A stretch of 64,000 nt of DNA, taken from the NCBI GenBank assembly GCA_045222295.1, contig JBGUXP010000006.1, positions 186,001 to 250,000 on the forward strand, given 5' to 3'. Positions 7,858 through 14,865 of this stretch are shown in pieces; within the stretch, counting starts at the first letter, position 1, and every line of letters starts with the position of its first letter. Both the position numbers and the translations under genes were made by a program. Source of the stretch: Colimorpha sp045222295. GTDB lineage: Bacteria; Bacteroidota; Bacteroidia; Bacteroidales; P3. The notes below the pieces were generated by a model. That model ran no database searches, was not told the origin of the DNA, and worked only from the letters and a program-made list of their open reading frames with translations.

Positions 7858-8856
7858 ATGAGTAAAGATATAGTTTGCAGCGGTATACGCCCCACGGGTA
7901 ATCTCCATCTGGGGAATTATTTCGGAGCTTTGAAGAATTTTGTCAAGATGCAGGACGAATACGACTGCTATTTCTTCATTGCCGATTACCATTCGCTGAC
8001 CACACATCCTACGCCAGGCAGTATCTATAACGATGCTCGTGCTATTTTGGTGCAGTACCTTGCCTCAGGTCTTGATCCGGAGAAGGCCACCATTTATTTC
8101 CAGAGCGACCTGCCTGAGACTATCGAACTCTACCTTTTCTTCAACATGAACGCCTACTTAGGTGAGCTCGAACGTGTCACTTCCTTCAAGGACAAGGTGC
8201 GTCAGAATCCGAACAATGTCAATGCGGGTCTTCTGACCTATCCCACGTTGATGGCCGCGGACATTCTCATCCATAAGGCTACAAAAGTGCCTGTGGGCAA
8301 GGACCAGGAGCAGCACTTGGAGATGACTCGCACCTTCGCCCAACGCTTCAACAATATGTACGGGAGCGAGGTTTTCCCGCTGCCTCAGGCGATGGGTTCC
8401 AACGGTACGCTGGTGAAGATTCCGGCCCTAAACGGTAGTGGCAAGATGGGTAAGAGCGAGGGAGAAGCCAGTACCATCTTCCTCACGGATGAGCCCGCGG
8501 TCATCCGAAAGAAGATTATGAAAGCCAAGAGTGACAGCGGCCCAACGGAGATGAACCAGAAAAAGCCCGAGGAGATAGAGAACTTGTTCTTATTGCTGAA
8601 GGCTGTCTCTAAGCCTGATACGGTGGAATATTTCGATGACCTGTACAACCGCTGTCAGATACGCTACGGTGACTTGAAGAAGCAGCTGGCAGAGGATATG
8701 GTGGCTTTTGTCGAGCCGTTGCGCCAGCGCATTCTTGAGATTGGTTCCGATGACGAGGCTTTGCGCCGAATCATCGACCATGGAAAGGAAAAGGCTCGCG
8801 AGAGTGCGCGCCGGACTATCGACGAGGTTCGCCACGTCATTGGTTATCGCGACTAA
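7858..8856 (+). CDS. trpS: Tryptophan--tRNA ligase
   Basis: A 332-residue class I aminoacyl-tRNA synthetase that charges tRNA-Trp. The HIGH-type signature is PTGNLHLGN at residues 12-20 and the KMSKS loop is KMGKS at 196-200. The length and the C-terminal helix (RRTIDEVRHVIGY) are normal for bacterial TrpRS. A TTG six bases upstream is possible, but the ATG giving MSKDIVCSGIRPTG fits the family. It is expressed from its own promoter and is followed by a strong bidirectional hairpin. A Trp-rich leader peptide or T-box was not seen. Confidence 0.95.
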   Translation: MSKDIVCSGIRPTGNLHLGNYFGALKNFVKMQDEYDCYFFIADYHSLTTHPTPGSIYNDARAILVQYLASGLDPEKATIYFQSDLPETIELYLFFNMNAYLGELERVTSFKDKVRQNPNNVNAGLLTYPTLMAADILIHKATKVPVGKDQEQHLEMTRTFAQRFNNMYGSEVFPLPQAMGSNGTLVKIPALNGSGKMGKSEGEASTIFLTDEPAVIRKKIMKAKSDSGPTEMNQKKPEEIENLFLLLKAVSKPDTVEYFDDLYNRCQIRYGDLKKQLAEDMVAFVEPLRQRILEIGSDDEALRRIIDHGKEKARESARRTIDEVRHVIGYRD

Positions 8857-8876
8857 AAAAGAACAGATACAAAAAA

Positions 8877-8908
8877 AATTAAGGGTGCCCGAAAGGACAC
8901 CCTTAATT
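8877..8908. terminator. Bidirectional intrinsic terminator between trpS and the acidic lipoprotein gene
   Basis: Perfect 11-base arms AATTAAGGGTG and CACCCTTAATT around a short CCCGAAAGGA inner stem-loop, A-rich before and T-rich after. It lies between two convergent genes and can serve both. Confidence 0.85.
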
Positions 8909-8928
8909 TCTGAATTTGTAATCGCAAC

Positions 8929-9123
8929 TTACTGAGCGACGGCTTCGGTAGCAACCTCTTCGACGGCGGCCTCAACGGTGCTGTCCATGGTCTCCTCGGT
9001 GGCCTCCTCGACGGCGGTCATTTCCTCGGCGACGGTGTCAGTGTTCTCGGTGTTGTTGCTGCCGCAAGCGGCGAAACCGAACATACCAGCGATTGCGAAT
9101 GCAAAAAATACTTTCTTCATCAT
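8929..9123 (-). CDS. Small acidic lipoprotein, Glu/Thr-rich
   Basis: A 64-residue protein (63 if the second ATG is used) with a lipobox GFAAC at about residues 16-20. The mature part is almost entirely Glu, Thr, Val and Ala (EEATEETMDSTVEAAVEEVA), with no Lys or Arg, so it is a short, highly acidic, probably extended or helical chain tethered to a membrane. Low-complexity lipoproteins of this kind are common in Bacteroidota and have no assigned role. It has its own promoter (9183-9190) and a terminator shared with trpS. The sequence composition makes homology searches weak. Confidence 0.75.
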   Translation of the reverse strand: MMKKVFFAFAIAGMFGFAACGSNNTENTDTVAEEMTAVEEATEETMDSTVEAAVEEVATEAVAQ

Positions 9124-9182
9124 TTTAAAATTTTAAATGGTTATTAATATTGTTAATTGTTTTTTTCCCTTTTTTCGAGGTG

Positions 9183-9190
9183 CAAAAATA
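9183..9190 (-). promoter_or_regulatory. Promoter element for the acidic lipoprotein gene
   Basis: TATTTTTG followed by CA on the minus strand, about 60 bases upstream of the start. The surrounding 9124-9340 region is AT-rich with no other coding signal. Confidence 0.6.
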
Positions 9191-9340
9191 CTACATAAAT
9201 CGAAAGTGTTAAAAAATAAAGTTTTAATAATTCCTAAAAAATGTATAAAACTCAATTTTACAGCGATTTATATTGTTTAAAAAATGTGCATTTTTTATCT
9301 TTCGCCTCTTGCAAAATGATGGTTTAAAGGATCCAAAGGG

Positions 9341-9371
9341 CTAAAATAAGGCCCCGTCGTGAAGGCGGGGC
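9341..9371 (-). terminator. Intrinsic terminator after rnfA
   Basis: On the minus strand, arms GCCCCG and CGGGGC enclose a loop and are followed by CTTATTTT, about 35 bases after the rnfA stop. Confidence 0.7.
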
Positions 9372-9404
9372 GCATATTATTTTGCTGTGTTTTTATTCTC
9401 TCTT

Positions 9405-9995
9405 TTAGGGTAAGGGTACTAGGTTGTTGAAACCCATGAAAGCCATGGCCAGGATGCCGGCGGTGACTAGGGCAATAGGAACGCCTTTCATTCCCTTGGG
9501 GGTGCCGGTGAGCTCCAACTGCTCACGGATGCCGGCGAAGATAACCAGTGCCAGAGTGAAGCCCACGGCGATGCTGGCAGAGTAGATAACGCTCTCCAGG
9601 AAGTTCATGTTTTTTTGGATAACCAGAATGGCCACGCCCAAAACGGCGCAGTTGGTGGTAATCAGCGGAAGAAACACTCCCAGTGCCTGATAGAGTGCGG
9701 GGGCAATCTTCTTTAGTACAATCTCGACCATCTGCACCAAGGCGGCGATGACAAGAATATAAGCAATAGTCTGTAGATACTCCAAACCCAGCGGTGTAAG
9801 CACATACTGCATGATGAGGTAGGTCACCATGGTGGCCAGCAGCATCACGAAGAGCACGGCACCTCCCATGCCGAGCGAACTCTTGACATCTTTCGATACA
9901 CCCAGGAAGGGGCAGATGCCGAGGAACTGAGCCAGAACCACGTTGTTTACGAAGATGGCTCCAATGATTAGTGCAAATATTGAGATACCTGTCAT
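9405..9995 (-). CDS. rnfA: Electron transport complex subunit RnfA (RsxA)
   Basis: A 196-residue integral membrane protein with six predicted helices, of the NqrDE/RnfAE family. The sequence VNNVVLAQFLGICPFLGVSK near residues 17-36 and LITTNCAVLGVA near 118-129 are characteristic of RnfA; NqrE would read VENMALAFFLG in the first motif. The conserved Cys residues in the two half-repeats (ICPF and TNCA) belong to the membrane iron-sulfur site described for RnfA/E. RnfA is normally the last gene of rnfBCDGEA; here it has its own promoter and terminator and no other rnf gene is in the window. Confidence 0.9.
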   Translation of the reverse strand: MTGISIFALIIGAIFVNNVVLAQFLGICPFLGVSKDVKSSLGMGGAVLFVMLLATMVTYLIMQYVLTPLGLEYLQTIAYILVIAALVQMVEIVLKKIAPALYQALGVFLPLITTNCAVLGVAILVIQKNMNFLESVIYSASIAVGFTLALVIFAGIREQLELTGTPKGMKGVPIALVTAGILAMAFMGFNNLVPLP

Positions 9996-10025
9996 AAGTC
10001 AATTATTTTTTCTTGATTCGAACTG

Positions 10026-10057
10026 CAAAAGTACACACTTTTTCCGAACTGACCAAA
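10026..10057 (-). promoter_or_regulatory. Promoter for rnfA with -7 and -33 elements
   Basis: On the minus strand TTTGG is followed about 20 bases later by TACTTTTG and CAG. Both elements fit the Bacteroidota sigma-ABfr consensus, and the -7 element lies about 30 bases before the rnfA ATG. Confidence 0.7.
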
Positions 10058-10098
10058 TTTTTTTCCTTGATCCATAAACTTTAAACCATTAAACCCGA

Positions 10099-11868
10099 TT
10101 ATTCCACCCATCCAAGCACGTCGCCTTTCTTCACCATCTGGCCTTGTTTGGCGCAGGTGTCGATGATTTTCCCTCCCTTGAGTGCCACAAGTGGCATCAG
10201 GGCGTAGGAAGCCTCGATATGAGCGAGGGTATCCCCCTCTTTTACATTGGTTCCCGGGGCAGGAGCGGTACTTTGGTCGTCGAAGCGCACCTCCCACAGC
10301 AAGCGGCCGGTGGCATCGGCAACGATGGGAGTTGCGTTGGGATGTTTGGGAGTGATGTAGTTCAGGGCGATACTCTCGGCGGTTGCGGGAGCCTTGGGGG
10401 TCTCTTTTTCGACACGAAGTTGCGCGACCTCCTTGTTGAAGCGCTCCTTGGCGATACCACTCTTGTAGTCGCGGTACTGGCGGTCGTGCATGGCCAGCTC
10501 GAAGAGCTCCTCGTCATCCTCACCACGCTCCCAGCCGTTCTCCTCCATCTCTTTGATGTATTGGGGTAGGGCATCGGGATAGGCCTCCTGCGGCACACCA
10601 GTATAGAACTCCATACCCTGCTGTTTGGCCAGCTCCACGATTTCGGGTGCCAGCTCGCCGGGCAGCTTTCCGGCACGGCCCAGAATCATACTCCATGAGT
10701 CCTTGTCTATCTGGCTGAACCGGGGCTTGCCTTGTGCCATAGAAAGAAGGTTCATCACAGCGATGTTCTTGGTATACTGGCTGAAGGGAGTCACCAATGG
10801 AGGATATCCTAGCATTGGCCAGATGTGCTCCACTTCCTGAAACAGTTGCACCGTGAGTTCCTCAAAGCTCACCTCTGGTTTCCCATTCTTTTTGAGTGCC
10901 ATATTGATGGCTCCATGTACACCCTTCAGGTCACTCATCATCGAGCCCATCATGCCACCGGGCAGTCCACAGCCCACCAGCAGCGAACTACTGATGCGGT
11001 TGCCAGGGTTGATATAGAGACCCAGGAAGTCGTCGATGAACTCCTGCGTCAGCTTACGGGCTGCCATGTAGGCATCCATATTGATGTCTTTTACCAAGAA
11101 GCCGGCATCCTTGAGCATGGCCTGTACCGAGATGACGTCGGGGTGCACCATGCCCCACGACAGGGGTTCCATGGCACAGTCGATGACGTCGGCGCCTGCT
11201 TCGGCCACCATCAGGGTGCTGGCCATCGAGAGGCCGGGACCCGTATGTCCGTGATACTGAACGATGATATGGGGATACTTGGTCTTGATTTCCTTCACCA
11301 GACGGCCCAGCGTGGAGGGACGCCCTACGCCGGCCATATCTTTCAGGCATATCTCGTCGGCGCCGAACTCCACCAGCTTGTCCACGATACCCATGTAGTA
11401 CTCCACCGTGTGGATGGGCGAGTGGGTGATGCTTAGGGCGGCCTGTGAAATCATGCCGGCCTCCTTGGCATATTTAACGCTGAGTTCCAGATTCCTCGGG
11501 TCATTCAGTCCGCAGAACGAACGCATGATGTCCACTCCCTGTGCCTTCTTTACCTTTGGCATTAGGCGGCGCACATCGGCGGGCACGCCATACATGCGCA
11601 GGCCGTTCAGAGCGCGCTCCAGCATGTGGGTCTGGATGCCGGCTTTGTTAAAGGCCTTGGTCCAGGCGCGGACGGCTTTGTTGGGATTCTCGCCGTACAT
11701 CAGGTTCACCTGCTCGAAGGCGCCGCCGTTGGTTTCGATACGGTCGAAACACCCCATGTCCACAATCACTGGCGCAATGCGCTCCAACTGGTCCACTCGG
11801 GGTTGGTATTTCCCGCTCGATTGCCACATATCGCGGTATACCAGACTGAATTTTATCTCTTTCTTCAT
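10099..11868 (-). CDS. Oxaloacetate decarboxylase alpha / pyruvate carboxylase subunit B-like carboxyltransferase with degenerate biotinyl domain
   Basis: A 589-residue protein. Residues 1 to about 300 form the HMGL-like TIM barrel of biotin-dependent carboxyltransferases (start KEIKFSLVYRDMWQSS; ADEICLKDMAG supplies the catalytic Lys/Asp region; QYHGHTGPG and CAMEPLSWG the metal and substrate parts). The conserved carboxylase domain follows to about 490. The last 75 residues fold-match a biotinyl/lipoyl domain (VKEGDTLAHIEA ... KKGDVLGWVE), but where EAMKM should give the biotin lysine the sequence is EASYAL. The start at 11868 gives the family N-terminus; an in-frame ATG nine codons earlier is less likely. 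It is expressed alone from 11927-11934. OadB/OadG or a biotin carboxylase are not nearby. Confidence 0.88.
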   Translation of the reverse strand: MKKEIKFSLVYRDMWQSSGKYQPRVDQLERIAPVIVDMGCFDRIETNGGAFEQVNLMYGENPNKAVRAWTKAFNKAGIQTHMLERALNGLRMYGVPADVRRLMPKVKKAQGVDIMRSFCGLNDPRNLELSVKYAKEAGMISQAALSITHSPIHTVEYYMGIVDKLVEFGADEICLKDMAGVGRPSTLGRLVKEIKTKYPHIIVQYHGHTGPGLSMASTLMVAEAGADVIDCAMEPLSWGMVHPDVISVQAMLKDAGFLVKDINMDAYMAARKLTQEFIDDFLGLYINPGNRISSSLLVGCGLPGGMMGSMMSDLKGVHGAINMALKKNGKPEVSFEELTVQLFQEVEHIWPMLGYPPLVTPFSQYTKNIAVMNLLSMAQGKPRFSQIDKDSWSMILGRAGKLPGELAPEIVELAKQQGMEFYTGVPQEAYPDALPQYIKEMEENGWERGEDDEELFELAMHDRQYRDYKSGIAKERFNKEVAQLRVEKETPKAPATAESIALNYITPKHPNATPIVADATGRLLWEVRFDDQSTAPAPGTNVKEGDTLAHIEASYALMPLVALKGGKIIDTCAKQGQMVKKGDVLGWVE

Positions 11869-11926
11869 GGTACAATACACTGATAAAAAAAACATTACCC
11901 CAATTTATCATAAAAAGGGGATAATG

Positions 11927-11934
11927 CAAATATA
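11927..11934 (-). promoter_or_regulatory. Promoter element for the carboxyltransferase gene
   Basis: TATATTTG followed by CA on the minus strand, about 58 bases upstream of the ATG. The transcript leader contains a run TCCCCTTTTTATGATAAATT with no obvious structure. Confidence 0.6.
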
Positions 11935-12023
11935 CGAATAATATTGTATATAATGTAAAAACGCTGATAAAAAACTGCCACGCTGTAGAAATGCAGCATG
12001 GTGTAGGTGGATAATGAAAAATG

Positions 12024-12803
12024 TTATAGACAGAAGAGGGTGCGGGCGGAGGCGGTGGTGACGGCGGCGACTTCGTCAAGGGGAACCTCCTTGAGGTCGG
12101 CAATCTTTTGGGCGATGAGGGGGATGTATGCGCTCTCATTGCGTTGGCCGCGGTGGGGGACGGGACTGAGATAGGGAGCGTCGGTCTCGAGGAGGAGACG
12201 TTCCAAGGGGACGGCTTTGACGACTTCAGCCATGCCGGCATTCTTGAAGGTGACCACGCCGCCGATGCCAAGATGGAATCCCATTTCAAGGGCGCGCTGC
12301 GCCTCCTGCACACTGCCGCCGAAACAATGCATGACACCACGCCAGGAGGGACGGTTTAGCTCACGTAGCAGATTGAAGACCTCGTTATGTGCTTTGCGAA
12401 TGTGGAGGCAGACGGGAAGGTCGTGCTCTACGGCCCATTGTAGCTGGGTTCTAAGCACTTCGCGCTGTTGGACCTCGAAGGTGCGATTCCAGTAGAGGTC
12501 CATGCCGATTTCGCCCATGGCGACGTATTTCGGTGATGAGTGATGAGTGACGAGTGATGAGTGTACGCGTTCAAGCTCCTGCTCGAAGTCTTCCTTTACC
12601 GAGGTGGGGTGGAGCCCCATCATCTGTCGGAAGTATTGGGGATGTTGCGAGGCTAGTTGTTCCTGCTTCGCATGACTCTGGCTGTCGATGGCCGGCAGCA
12701 GCATGGTGGTAACACCTGCGTCGAGGGCCCGCTGCAGGGCTTCGTCGCGGTCGGTGTCGAAGGCTTCGTCGTAGAGGTGGCAGTGGGTGTCGATAAATGT
12801 CAT
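12024..12803 (-). CDS. TatD family metal-dependent hydrolase
   Basis: A 259-residue TIM-barrel hydrolase of the TatD/YcfH type, a 3'-5' DNase or deacylase family. The N-terminal metal motif DTHCHL (residues 5-10), the GEIGMD motif, the CLHIRKAH strand (HxR), the MHCFGGS region and the LLLETDAPYL aspartate are all present. Length is normal. A 7-bp tandem repeat is inserted in frame just before YVAMGEIG, adding HSSLVTHHSS to a loop. It is the third gene of the DUF2795-DUF2520-tatD operon. Confidence 0.92.
   Translation of the reverse strand: MTFIDTHCHLYDEAFDTDRDEALQRALDAGVTTMLLPAIDSQSHAKQEQLASQHPQYFRQMMGLHPTSVKEDFEQELERVHSSLVTHHSSPKYVAMGEIGMDLYWNRTFEVQQREVLRTQLQWAVEHDLPVCLHIRKAHNEVFNLLRELNRPSWRGVMHCFGGSVQEAQRALEMGFHLGIGGVVTFKNAGMAEVVKAVPLERLLLETDAPYLSPVPHRGQRNESAYIPLIAQKIADLKEVPLDEVAAVTTASARTLFCL
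12535..12562 (-). repeat. 7-bp tandem repeat inside tatD
   Basis: Four units, GATGAGT, GATGAGT, GACGAGT, GATGAGT on the plus strand, i.e. ACTCATC-type units in the reading direction. It encodes HSSLVTHHSS, nearly the same peptide as in the unrelated permease at 7339-7373. Confidence 0.9.
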
Positions 12804-12852
12804 CGGTAAAGTTAAAGTTTAAGGTTTTATCTCCTTATCTTCTGACTTCTGA
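12801..12852 (-). repeat. Degenerate 7-bp repeats at the end of the DUF2520 gene and its spacer to tatD
   Basis: In the reading direction the last codons and the spacer read as imperfect 7-base steps (TCAGAAG twice, then AACTTTA-like units). It matches the style of the clearer micro-repeats, but the periodicity is weak. Confidence 0.35.
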
Positions 12853-13616
12853 ATAATCTTTGTCATCAGGTCGTAGAGCTGTAACATCTGGGGGTTGTTG
12901 GCCAGGAGGCGGCGTTGGGCGTCGAGGGTCTTCTGGTCGTGACGTCGGGCGGGGCCAGTCTGCTGTGCCCAGAGGTTGCCGTAGTCCATTTTCTTGACTG
13001 TCATCTCGGCTAAGGGGCGGAGAATGGAGAAGTCGATGTTGTGACTCTCCAGGGTCTCTTGGGCGAGGGCGTTGATGGCATTGCCGAAGTTGTTGACCAT
13101 AACGGCTGCCAGATGTGCCCAGCGGCGCTGCTCGAAATTGAGGTGGTGAATGTTTCCACTGATAGAGGAGAAGAGAACTTCTATTTCTCTTTCGGCTTTT
13201 TCGTTGCAGCCCTCTATGCAGAGGGGCAGGCGAGCGTAGTCCATGGCGATGTCGCGAATAAAGGTCTGAGGGGACCATACCACGCCGAAGCGGCGGGAGA
13301 TGGGTTTGAGGACTGTGCCAGGGGTGCTTCCAGAGGTGTGAATCACCAAAGCGTCGGGCAGATGCAGGTCGAGGGCAAGGTCGTAGAGGGCGTCGTCGTT
13401 GACGGACAGTAGGTAGATGTCGGAATGGTCGTCAAGTAAGTTGACCTTGTTGATGGGTTGTGCCTCCACGCGGGAAGCTAGAAGACTGGCATGGTCGAAC
13501 TCACGCGAGAGGACTTGCCGGATGGTGTGGCCTGCGTTGTGGAGGGCCAAGGCGAGGTGGGTGGCCACGTTGCCCGACCCGATGATGGATATACTGCTAG
13601 TATTCGTCTTCTTCAA
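12819..13616 (-). CDS. Rossmann-fold DUF2520 domain protein (ProC/KPR-like)
   Basis: A protein of about 265 residues. The N-terminal Rossmann motif is SIIGSGNVATHLA (Gly-rich loop near residues 13-16), followed by an F420/NADP oxidoreductase-like fold, and the C-terminal half is the all-helical DUF2520 domain (RRWAHLAAVMVNNFGNAI; ILRPLAEMTVKK; QTGPARRHD). The substrate is unknown; the family resembles pyrroline-5-carboxylate and ketopantoate reductases. The frame is open further upstream, but that would overlap the whole DUF2795 gene. I choose a TTG start (KKTNTSSISIIG) overlapping the DUF2795 stop by 20 bases; the exact start is uncertain. Confidence 0.82.
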   Translation of the reverse strand: MKKTNTSSISIIGSGNVATHLALALHNAGHTIRQVLSREFDHASLLASRVEAQPINKVNLLDDHSDIYLLSVNDDALYDLALDLHLPDALVIHTSGSTPGTVLKPISRRFGVVWSPQTFIRDIAMDYARLPLCIEGCNEKAEREIEVLFSSISGNIHHLNFEQRRWAHLAAVMVNNFGNAINALAQETLESHNIDFSILRPLAEMTVKKMDYGNLWAQQTGPARRHDQKTLDAQRRLLANNPQMLQLYDLMTKIIQKSEDKEIKP

Positions 13617-13818
13617 AGAAAAAGTCCTCTTTTGTGGGGTAGTCGGGCCAAATATCTTCGATACTTTCGTATTGGTCGCCTTCATCTTCAATCTCCTGAA
13701 GGTTTTCGACAACTTCCATAGGTGCGCCGGTGCGCTGTGCATAGTCAATGAGTTCCTCCTTGGTGGCGGGCCAGGGAGCGTCTTCCAGTTTTGATGCTAA
13801 TTCAAGAGTCCAGTACAT
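13597..13818 (-). CDS. DUF2795 domain-containing small protein
   Basis: A 73-residue soluble protein: MYWTLELASKLEDAPWPATK, then a helical DUF2795 core (ELIDYAQRTGAP, EVVENLQEIEDEG) and an acidic aromatic tail (DYPTKEDFFFEEDEY). It is highly recognisable in Bacteroidales, where it is usually kept at this length, but has no known function. It is the first gene of the operon; a promoter with both elements is about 95 bases upstream. Confidence 0.85.
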   Translation of the reverse strand: MYWTLELASKLEDAPWPATKEELIDYAQRTGAPMEVVENLQEIEDEGDQYESIEDIWPDYPTKEDFFFEEDEY

Positions 13819-13910
13819 ACTTTTCTTTCCTTCAATATATTATTCACGTATGATGCGTAATTATTTTATTTTGTGTAAATTGTATTGTTTTCCTCTCTAA
13901 AAATTTTTTG

Positions 13911-13941
13911 CAAATGTACACCTTTTCTTGATACTGACAAA
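13911..13941 (-). promoter_or_regulatory. Promoter for the DUF2795-DUF2520-tatD operon
   Basis: Minus strand TTTG, 19 bases, TACATTTG followed by CA. It lies between the cobalamin adenosyltransferase stop and the DUF2795 start. Confidence 0.7.
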
Positions 13942-13953
13942 TATTTTTTTTAT

Positions 13954-14535
13954 TTAGTTGATGTAGAGGTCCTCCTCTTGGCCTGCAGAGACAACGGCAT
14001 AGCGGGAGAGGACGAAGAGGTAGTCGGAGAGGCGGTTGAGGTAGCGCTGAATCACGGGGTCGATTTTTGCCTCGCGATGGTTTGTATCGACGCTCGTTCC
14101 ACTTTGGTTGCGGGCGAGGGTAACGACACGACGCTCGGCACGGCGGCAGACAGTGCGGGCCACGTGGCACTGAGCACCGGCGAAGGTACCGCCGGCAATG
14201 ACGAAGTTCTGCAACTTAGGCAGTTGGTCGGTGAGGATGTCTATTTGGCGTTCAAGAACCTCGACCTCTTCTTCGGCCAATTGAGGCAATTTGGCATAAA
14301 TGGTCTCGTCTTCGGTAGCCAGCAGGGTCTGGATGGTGAAGAGGTTGCGCTGGACGGCTTTCAGCTCGTCATAGTAGCCCCCCCTCATTTCGCGCAGCAT
14401 CTCGGCTAGCAGGCCGATGTGCGAGTTGAGCTCATCGACGGTGCCGTAGGCTTCGACACGGTGGTCGTCTTTGGCAACGCGACTGCCGCCCACCAGCGAG
14501 GTGGTGCCGGAGTCGCCGGTTTTGGTGTATATCAT
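13954..14535 (-). CDS. Cob(I)alamin adenosyltransferase, PduO type
   Basis: A 193-residue enzyme that transfers the adenosyl group of ATP to cob(I)alamin to make coenzyme B12. The PduO/MMAB signatures are clear: YTKTGDSGTTSLVGG at the N-terminus (ATP binding), RVEAYGTVDELNSHIG, and near the C-terminus CRRAERRVV and RYLNRLSDYLFVLSR. Length is normal. Its ATG overlaps the stop of the NifU-domain gene by four bases, so it ends a minus-strand operon running from purD. Adenosylcobalamin would serve methylmalonyl-CoA mutase in propionate/succinate metabolism, which is elsewhere. Confidence 0.93.
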   Translation of the reverse strand: MIYTKTGDSGTTSLVGGSRVAKDDHRVEAYGTVDELNSHIGLLAEMLREMRGGYYDELKAVQRNLFTIQTLLATEDETIYAKLPQLAEEEVEVLERQIDILTDQLPKLQNFVIAGGTFAGAQCHVARTVCRRAERRVVTLARNQSGTSVDTNHREAKIDPVIQRYLNRLSDYLFVLSRYAVVSAGQEEDLYIN

Positions 14536-14777
14536 ATTTTCTCAACACTTTTTACTTCTGGAATAACTCTTTTCAGGGCCTGCTCGATGCCTTGCTTGAG
14601 GGTCTGCATGGCGTGTGGGCAGGTCCCGCAGTGACCTTTAAGGCGCACGATGACAACGCCTTCAGCGGTCATGTCGACATATTCCACGTCGCCGCCGTCC
14701 TGCTGGAGGTAGGGGCGTATCTGGGCCAGTGCGTTCTTTACTTTCTGCTCAACGATGGGTTTCTCTAAATCGGTCAT
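14532..14777 (-). CDS. NifU C-terminal-domain (Nfu-type) iron-sulfur carrier
   Basis: An 81-residue Nfu domain with the cluster-binding CxxC motif in LKGHCGTCPHAMQTLKQG, preceded by RPYLQQDGGDVEYVDM. Such small proteins carry and deliver 4Fe-4S clusters. Placement directly after Mrp, another cluster-trafficking protein, supports this. It overlaps the adenosyltransferase gene by four bases and is separated from Mrp by an 88-base spacer full of repeats. Confidence 0.9.
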   Translation of the reverse strand: MTDLEKPIVEQKVKNALAQIRPYLQQDGGDVEYVDMTAEGVVIVRLKGHCGTCPHAMQTLKQGIEQALKRVIPEVKSVEKI

Positions 14778-14800
14778 TTCTCTACGAATTATTTATTTAT

Positions 14801-14857
14801 CGGCGAATTGGGCGAATTGTACAAGTATGTTTTTCTCTTAATCCGCTTAATTCGCCG
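14801..14857. repeat. 9-bp direct and inverted repeats in the Mrp-NifU spacer
   Basis: Two exact copies of GGCGAATTG, then after 17 bases CTTAATCCG and CTTAATTCG. The outer ends CGGCGAATT and AATTCGCCG are a perfect 9-base inverted pair, so the spacer could fold. Same tandem-plus-inverted design as at 21485 and 56719. Confidence 0.8.
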
Positions 14858-14865
14858 CCGAAAAA

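Noticed and set aside
9405..9995. Gene 9405-9995 as nqrE
   Set aside because: The first motif is VNNVVLAQFLGICPF, as in RnfA; NqrE has VENMALAFFLG. No nqr genes are adjacent.
13617..13748. Longer start for the DUF2520 gene
   Set aside because: It would overlap almost all of the intact DUF2795 gene, whose family-typical sequence is clear, and add residues outside the Rossmann fold.
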